Below, one piece after another: positions 6,660 through 9,345 of a stretch of 9,345 nt of DNA. Every line of letters begins with the position of its first letter. The stretch's first letter is position 1. A program made the position numbers and the translations under genes. The notes under the pieces were generated by a model that saw only the letters and a list, made by a program, of their open reading frames with translations, ran no database searches and was not told the DNA's origin. This DNA comes from RUG12395 sp034178705 (GTDB lineage: Bacteria > Bacillota > Clostridia > Oscillospirales > CAG-272), in contig JAXFQY010000044.1 of assembly GCA_034178705.1 (NCBI GenBank), positions 1-9,345 of the forward strand. The letters run 5' to 3'.

Positions 6660-6716
6660 TTTCATTTATCCGGTTGTGAGATTCCGATTTTTCGAACAGA
6701 TACAAGGCGCACCTCT

Positions 6717-6842
6717 ATACGGGGGAACCCCGTATGCGCGCACTGAAAAGCGAAAAGCCCCGGCTCCCTTCAAACTGTCCGGGGCGCTTTCCGACGCCGC
6801 GTTCCGAACAAGGGGCTGTATCCCTTGCGCCGCTTTGCGGCT
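6717..6842. repeat. Hairpin-dense intergenic stretch after vanZ
   Basis: The gap of about 375 nt between the convergent vanZ gene and the unrecognised minus-strand gene has no supportable CDS. It carries successive stem-loops: ATACGGGG-GAA-CCCCGTAT (6717-6735), GCCCCGG/CCGGGGC (6757-6763 with 6779-6785), CAAGGG/CCCTTG (6809-6814 with 6822-6827) and GCCGC-TTT-GCGGC (about 6830-6842). A further 6-bp stem CGGTGT/ACACCG lies at 6923-6928 with 6946-6951. The second has the form of a terminator (separate entry). The density exceeds what one convergent terminator needs and may mark a repeat element or old insertion boundary. Confidence 0.5.
6745..6785 (-). terminator. GC-rich minus-strand terminator
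   Basis: On the minus strand GCCCCGG (6785-6779), a 15-nt loop and CCGGGGC (6763-6757) form a perfect 7-bp GC stem followed by TTTTCGCTTTT (6756-6746). This is a good intrinsic terminator form. It lies about 250 nt past the stop of the minus-strand membrane-protein gene at 7036, so it may be a backup stop for the mscS operon transcript. Confidence 0.55.
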
Positions 6843-6851
6843 ATCCTCTTT

Positions 6852-6890
6852 AGGCAAAAGGCGTGACCACGAAAGTCACGCCCTTTGCCT
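6852..6890. terminator. Long-stem bidirectional terminator between convergent genes
   Basis: Bases 6852-6867 and 6875-6890 form a 16-bp stem with one imperfect pair (A-C on plus, G-U on minus) and a 7-nt loop. In the minus direction the inner 8-bp stem GGCGTGAC/GTCACGCC (6882-6875 with 6867-6860) is followed by TTTT, suited to ending the mscS operon. In the plus direction the full stem is followed by ATTTTACTTT, suited to ending vanZ transcripts. The structure is clear; dual use is inferred. Confidence 0.6.
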
Positions 6891-7035
6891 ATTTTACTTT
6901 CTTACAACAATGCCCGAACGAGCGGTGTCTTCTTTTTCTGCAAAAACACCGACCATGGAGCATTGCTTTCTCTTTCCTCTCCCGCAAAATCCGATGGAAA
7001 AGCCGGCAGATCGGAAGAAGGAAATTTCCGCAGCA

Positions 7036-7713
7036 TCATGGCTCGGATGTCGTTGTCATATCGTCGAGGGCATATGCTTCATAATATATATCACAGCGAT
7101 ATGTATATATTGCTGTTCCCTGTGCGATATAGCCGTCGGGCAAGTTATCCGAGTCACCGATGAAGATAAAATCATCGCTGTATTCAATCCCCGTCAAGAC
7201 AGTCTCAGATTGGATACACCGCATCGTATCGGCATTTCCGCCCTTACTGACAACCCACGCTCTGGCATCAGCAAGCGCTTTTTCATCGGTCGAATCCGGC
7301 GTATAGGTTTCTCCTGTTGGCAGATAGGTGACATGAATCACAACTGTAGTGATGCTGTTTTGGTCATTCACGGAGGAAGAAGCCGCACAAGTTGTAAGAG
7401 AAGTGTCGGCGTTCAGGAAATCCTTCCCCAGCGGATCGTAATTGAATGAGGAGAAGATGAGCGAAGCCCCAGCAATGACAGAGGCAATCGGAATGAGCAT
7501 TCTTCTTTTTATCATCCAGTGTTTATCCTTTTTCCCCTCTTCCTTCGCGGGGGCTATATCGGCATACTCATCGTACAGGATGTCAATTTCCGCAGACTTC
7601 GGGAATTCTTTTTCCATGTCGGTCGCTTTTTCGTTGACCGTGTGCGATTCCTCTGCCGTTGCTTGTTCGTCGTCAGGCATATGAAATTCTTCATCAAGCG
7701 GATCCTTTTTCAC
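7036..7713 (-). CDS. Unrecognised single-pass membrane protein, acidic N-terminus
   Basis: A 225-aa protein I do not recognise. Residues 1-66 are strongly acidic and polar and probably cytoplasmic. A basic KRR (69-71) then precedes one membrane segment (about 72-90), with an outside domain after it. That domain begins with the motif YDPLGKDFLN (92-101) and holds a beta-rich stretch TTVVIHVTYLPTGE (122-135). Two later Cys (166 and 207) could form a disulfide, and the end is rich in Tyr. There is no cleavable signal and no catalytic motif that I can see. The start is GTG at 7713, supported by GGAGG (7728-7724) 10 nt upstream; the next in-frame ATG (residue 12) lacks such a site. It follows the mscS gene by 38 nt on the same strand, so co-transcription is likely. 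A sensor, anchor or channel-associated role is possible but unproven. Confidence 0.8.
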   Translation of the reverse strand: MKKDPLDEEFHMPDDEQATAEESHTVNEKATDMEKEFPKSAEIDILYDEYADIAPAKEEGKKDKHWMIKRRMLIPIASVIAGASLIFSSFNYDPLGKDFLNADTSLTTCAASSSVNDQNSITTVVIHVTYLPTGETYTPDSTDEKALADARAWVVSKGGNADTMRCIQSETVLTGIEYSDDFIFIGDSDNLPDGYIAQGTAIYTYRCDIYYEAYALDDMTTTSEP

Positions 7714-7751
7714 GGCAGCGCCACCTCCCCTTCCCCGGCATTTTCATTCTT

Positions 7752-8636
7752 TTAATTGGTATGGACATCCACTTGCGGGAACGGGCACTCCACTCCCAGC
7801 GTTCGGAATCCGAGAAGAAGATCATGGTTCAGTATACGGGTACAGGAATAAATATCCTTTTCATTGACTTCTACAGCAAAACGCAGTACCACGGCACTGT
7901 CCGCCAGCTTCTGAATTCCCAGATACTGGGGAGTCTTTTTCATCACATCCGCACGCTTTTCGTAGATTGAGTGCAGCAGCCCCGGAATTGCCTCTTCCAG
8001 TTTTTCAATATCTGTTTCGTATGGAACACCAATATCGCTGACACTGCGGGAGGGTTTGTCGGAGCGATTCAAAATATTCCTCATTGCCGAATTGTTTACG
8101 ATTTTTACATTATCTCCGGCATCGGTAATGCTGGTAGTGCGTATCCCGATATTCGTTACCGTTCCGCGAAAACCATCCACTTCCACAATATCGCCGACAT
8201 TGTACTGATTTTCAAAAATCATAAATGCACCGGTCACCACATCGGCAATCAGGCTTTCGGCACTGAATCCTACAATCAACGTCACAATCCCCACGCTTGC
8301 CACAATGGTAGAAACGTTTACACCGATAATTGACAATCCCCAGCACAGGATAACGATCCCCGCGACATATTTCAGCAGGCTTGAAATAATAGACAGCAGC
8401 GAGCGCCCCCGGTGACTCTTCGGCTTCAGAAGCTCCAGCAGGATCACAGCCAAAGTCTCTGCAGCCATTACGGCAGCCACCATAATCGCAAGCTTCAGCA
8501 GAACGGAAAAATCAATTACTTCTTTCAGATCCCTGAAACGGAATCCCTTCGTCAAAAGTCCAATCGGAACCGCAAGTGCTAAAATGGCAAAGCATACAAT
8601 CAACCAGGTAATCCTTGATTTTTTGTTATTTTTCAT
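7752..8636 (-). CDS. MscS-family small-conductance mechanosensitive channel
   Basis: A 294-aa membrane channel that would release solutes on hypo-osmotic shock. Membrane helices lie at about 8-29, 43-69 and 83-105, followed by the pore-lining TM3 region VSTIVASVGIVTLIVGFSAE (108-127) with small residues lining the helix. The beta domain follows: ENQYNVGDIVEVDGFRGTV (142-160) and DNVKIVNNSAMRNILNRSD (175-193). The C-terminal alpha/beta part runs to the end. Length and order match the core MscS family. The position usually read as PN(S/G) is VNNS (180-183), a variant. The ATG at 8636 is preceded by GGGAG at 8 nt. The gene is followed closely by the unrecognised membrane protein, a likely operon. 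No strong promoter is visible directly upstream; the promoter at 9101-9129 could drive it through a leader of about 460 nt. Confidence 0.93.
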   Translation of the reverse strand: MKNNKKSRITWLIVCFAILALAVPIGLLTKGFRFRDLKEVIDFSVLLKLAIMVAAVMAAETLAVILLELLKPKSHRGRSLLSIISSLLKYVAGIVILCWGLSIIGVNVSTIVASVGIVTLIVGFSAESLIADVVTGAFMIFENQYNVGDIVEVDGFRGTVTNIGIRTTSITDAGDNVKIVNNSAMRNILNRSDKPSRSVSDIGVPYETDIEKLEEAIPGLLHSIYEKRADVMKKTPQYLGIQKLADSAVVLRFAVEVNEKDIYSCTRILNHDLLLGFRTLGVECPFPQVDVHTN

Positions 8637-8679
8637 TTTCGTTTCTCCCTTTTGTAAATTACCTTATCCTGTAATATCA

Positions 8680-8706
8680 GTGGATTCTAAGCCGTGGATT
8701 CCAAGC
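8680..8706. repeat. 13-bp direct repeat upstream of mscS
   Basis: GTGGATTCTAAGC (8680-8692) and GTGGATTCCAAGC (8694-8706) are tandem copies differing at one base with a 14-bp period. They lie 44-70 nt before the mscS start. Direct repeats at such a distance can be regulator-binding sites or simply a short duplication. No matching -35/-10 pair of good quality overlaps them. Confidence 0.6.
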
Positions 8707-8840
8707 ATAATAAAAGTAACCCTGTTCCTGCTTACTGTATGGCGGTGACGGCAGGACCTCCAGAACGGATGGCAGAAATGGCATCGACACACGGCTCGGT
8801 TGCCGAGAGAATCCTATTGTACATTTTCCTCTCGCCTTTG

Positions 8841-9026
8841 TTAGAGTTTGGAAAAGAGGAAAGGGCGGAGTCCTGCTGATATGCCCCAGTCATACGTCAG
8901 ACGATGCGTTCTGAGGAGCGGGTGCCTTAGGGATCCTTGTGAATGGGAGCAGCAGGTACACCCGACAAAGAAAAAGGATAATACCGCAGCAAGGAATATG
9001 GCAAACGAGCATCGAAGTTGTGACAT
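8841..9026 (-). CDS. Possible small lipoprotein, or remnant of a longer one
   Basis: A 61-aa ORF whose first 25 residues look like a lipoprotein signal: MSQLR, a hydrophobic run (about 7-21) and lipobox-like FVGC with Cys23. The remainder is short and has no domain I recognise. The ATG at 9026 has a weak purine-rich site (AAAGAGAGA, about 5 nt upstream) and lies about 70 nt downstream of a good promoter. In another frame, shortly after the signal, there is a linker-like stretch APAPQNASSDV ending at a stop, so a frameshifted, decayed lipoprotein is an alternative. Coding status is uncertain; composition is not clearly protein-like after the signal. Confidence 0.35.
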   Translation of the reverse strand: MSQLRCSFAIFLAAVLSFFFVGCTCCSHSQGSLRHPLLRTHRLTYDWGISAGLRPFLFSKL

Positions 9027-9100
9027 TTTGTCTCTCTTTGATTGCAAAAGCGGATCAGATACCCGATATTCCCATAAGCAAATCAATTTCTTCCAATTTT

Positions 9101-9129
9101 ATTCTAACAAGATTTCGGGAAAGTGTCAA
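9101..9129 (-). promoter_or_regulatory. Near-consensus sigma-A promoter ahead of the small lipoprotein ORF
   Basis: On the minus strand TTGACA (9129-9124) is followed by exactly 17 nt and TAGAAT (9106-9101), one mismatch from consensus. The predicted start is near 9094. Downstream lie the lipoprotein-like ORF and, after a leader region, mscS. A promoter this good in a stretch with no obvious gene suggests that a short gene, leader or RNA is transcribed here. Confidence 0.75.
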
Positions 9130-9345
9130 CACCAAAAATACCGTAAAACGATCGGCTTTTTCCCGCATTGGCAGATACGGTGTTTCGGGAATTCTTTATC
9201 CGATGCACAGGACATCCTTTTGCAGCAGCGACGGAATTGGAGCGTGCCGAGTCCGACGGTTGGATCGGGAAAACTGCCGGAAGCTCACGATCAGAGCTGA
9301 CAGGCGTTTTATTTTTGAAATTTTTTCTTGAAAAAAATTCATTTT
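9130..9345. other. Right-edge stretch without a supportable gene
   Basis: I see no convincing CDS, RNA or terminator. The minus strand holds a 48-codon ATG frame (9342-9196) with a basic, unremarkable sequence and no visible ribosome binding site inside the window. Plus-strand frames running through 8848-9331 are long only because of few stops and show no family features or initiation signals. The last 45 bases are A/T-rich homopolymer tracts. Confidence 0.5.

Noticed and set aside
6891..7035. Cys/His-rich 25-codon minus-strand frame starting near 6963
   Set aside because: Contains a hairpin stem and lacks a properly spaced ribosome binding site; probably chance.
6649..7449. 266-codon plus-strand frame overlapping vanZ and the hairpin region
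   Set aside because: It passes through several hairpins and lies opposite the minus-strand membrane-protein gene; no ribosome binding site or domain.
8848..9331. Two overlapping plus-strand frames of 130-150 codons
   Set aside because: No initiation signals, no recognisable domain and improbable composition; the minus-strand promoter argues for transcription in the other direction.
1..9345. CRISPR array, transposase, phage or toxin-antitoxin genes
   Set aside because: No spaced direct-repeat array and no protein motifs of these classes were seen on either strand.

Overview
The window reads as chromosomal DNA of a low-to-middle G+C Gram-positive bacterium, most likely an anaerobic gut-type Clostridia member (Oscillospirales-like). 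This rests on the strong AAGGAGG-type ribosome binding sites, consensus sigma-A promoters, intrinsic terminators with T tracts, and the gene mix (ComEC-type MBL protein, paired CNNM/CBS proteins, YgjV, small malic enzyme, VanZ, MscS). The taxonomic placement is inference; no marker gene fixes it. Most genes are ordinary housekeeping or membrane functions, and I found no convincing defence system, CRISPR array, transposase or biosynthetic cluster.

Layout. Bases 1-290: a minus-strand tRNA-Pro(CGG) with encoded CCA, a perfect consensus promoter and its own terminator, followed by a second hairpin terminator near the left edge. Bases 372-1286 (+): a membrane-anchored, stand-alone ComEC-type metallo-beta-lactamase-fold protein, divergent from the tRNA. 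Bases 1349-4680 (+): a perfect TTGACA-17-TATAAT promoter drives two tandem paralogous CNNM/CBS/CorC-C proteins (ATGA overlap) and a YgjV-family membrane protein 2 nt further on. A hairpin separates this set from a 390-aa NAD-type malic enzyme (4750-5922, +).

Bases 5923-6900 are accessory in character. An intergenic stretch with palindromic, repeat-like sequence and two opposed terminators is followed by an AT-rich vanZ-family gene (6153-6659, +) and then a dense run of hairpins. The vanZ gene differs in base composition from its surroundings and looks acquired. Bases 7036-8636 (-): an MscS-family mechanosensitive channel gene followed by an unrecognised single-pass membrane protein with an acidic cytoplasmic N-terminus; the two form a likely operon. 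Bases 8637-9345 have no solid gene. They hold a 13-bp direct repeat upstream of mscS, a near-consensus minus-strand promoter, and a short lipoprotein-signal ORF that may be a small gene or the remnant of a longer one.

Functional themes are inferred: divalent cation or membrane homeostasis (the CNNM pair), C4 carbon metabolism (malic enzyme) and osmotic safety release (MscS). The best leads for novelty are the unrecognised protein paired with MscS, the promoter-equipped small lipoprotein ORF upstream of it, and the vanZ/hairpin island.
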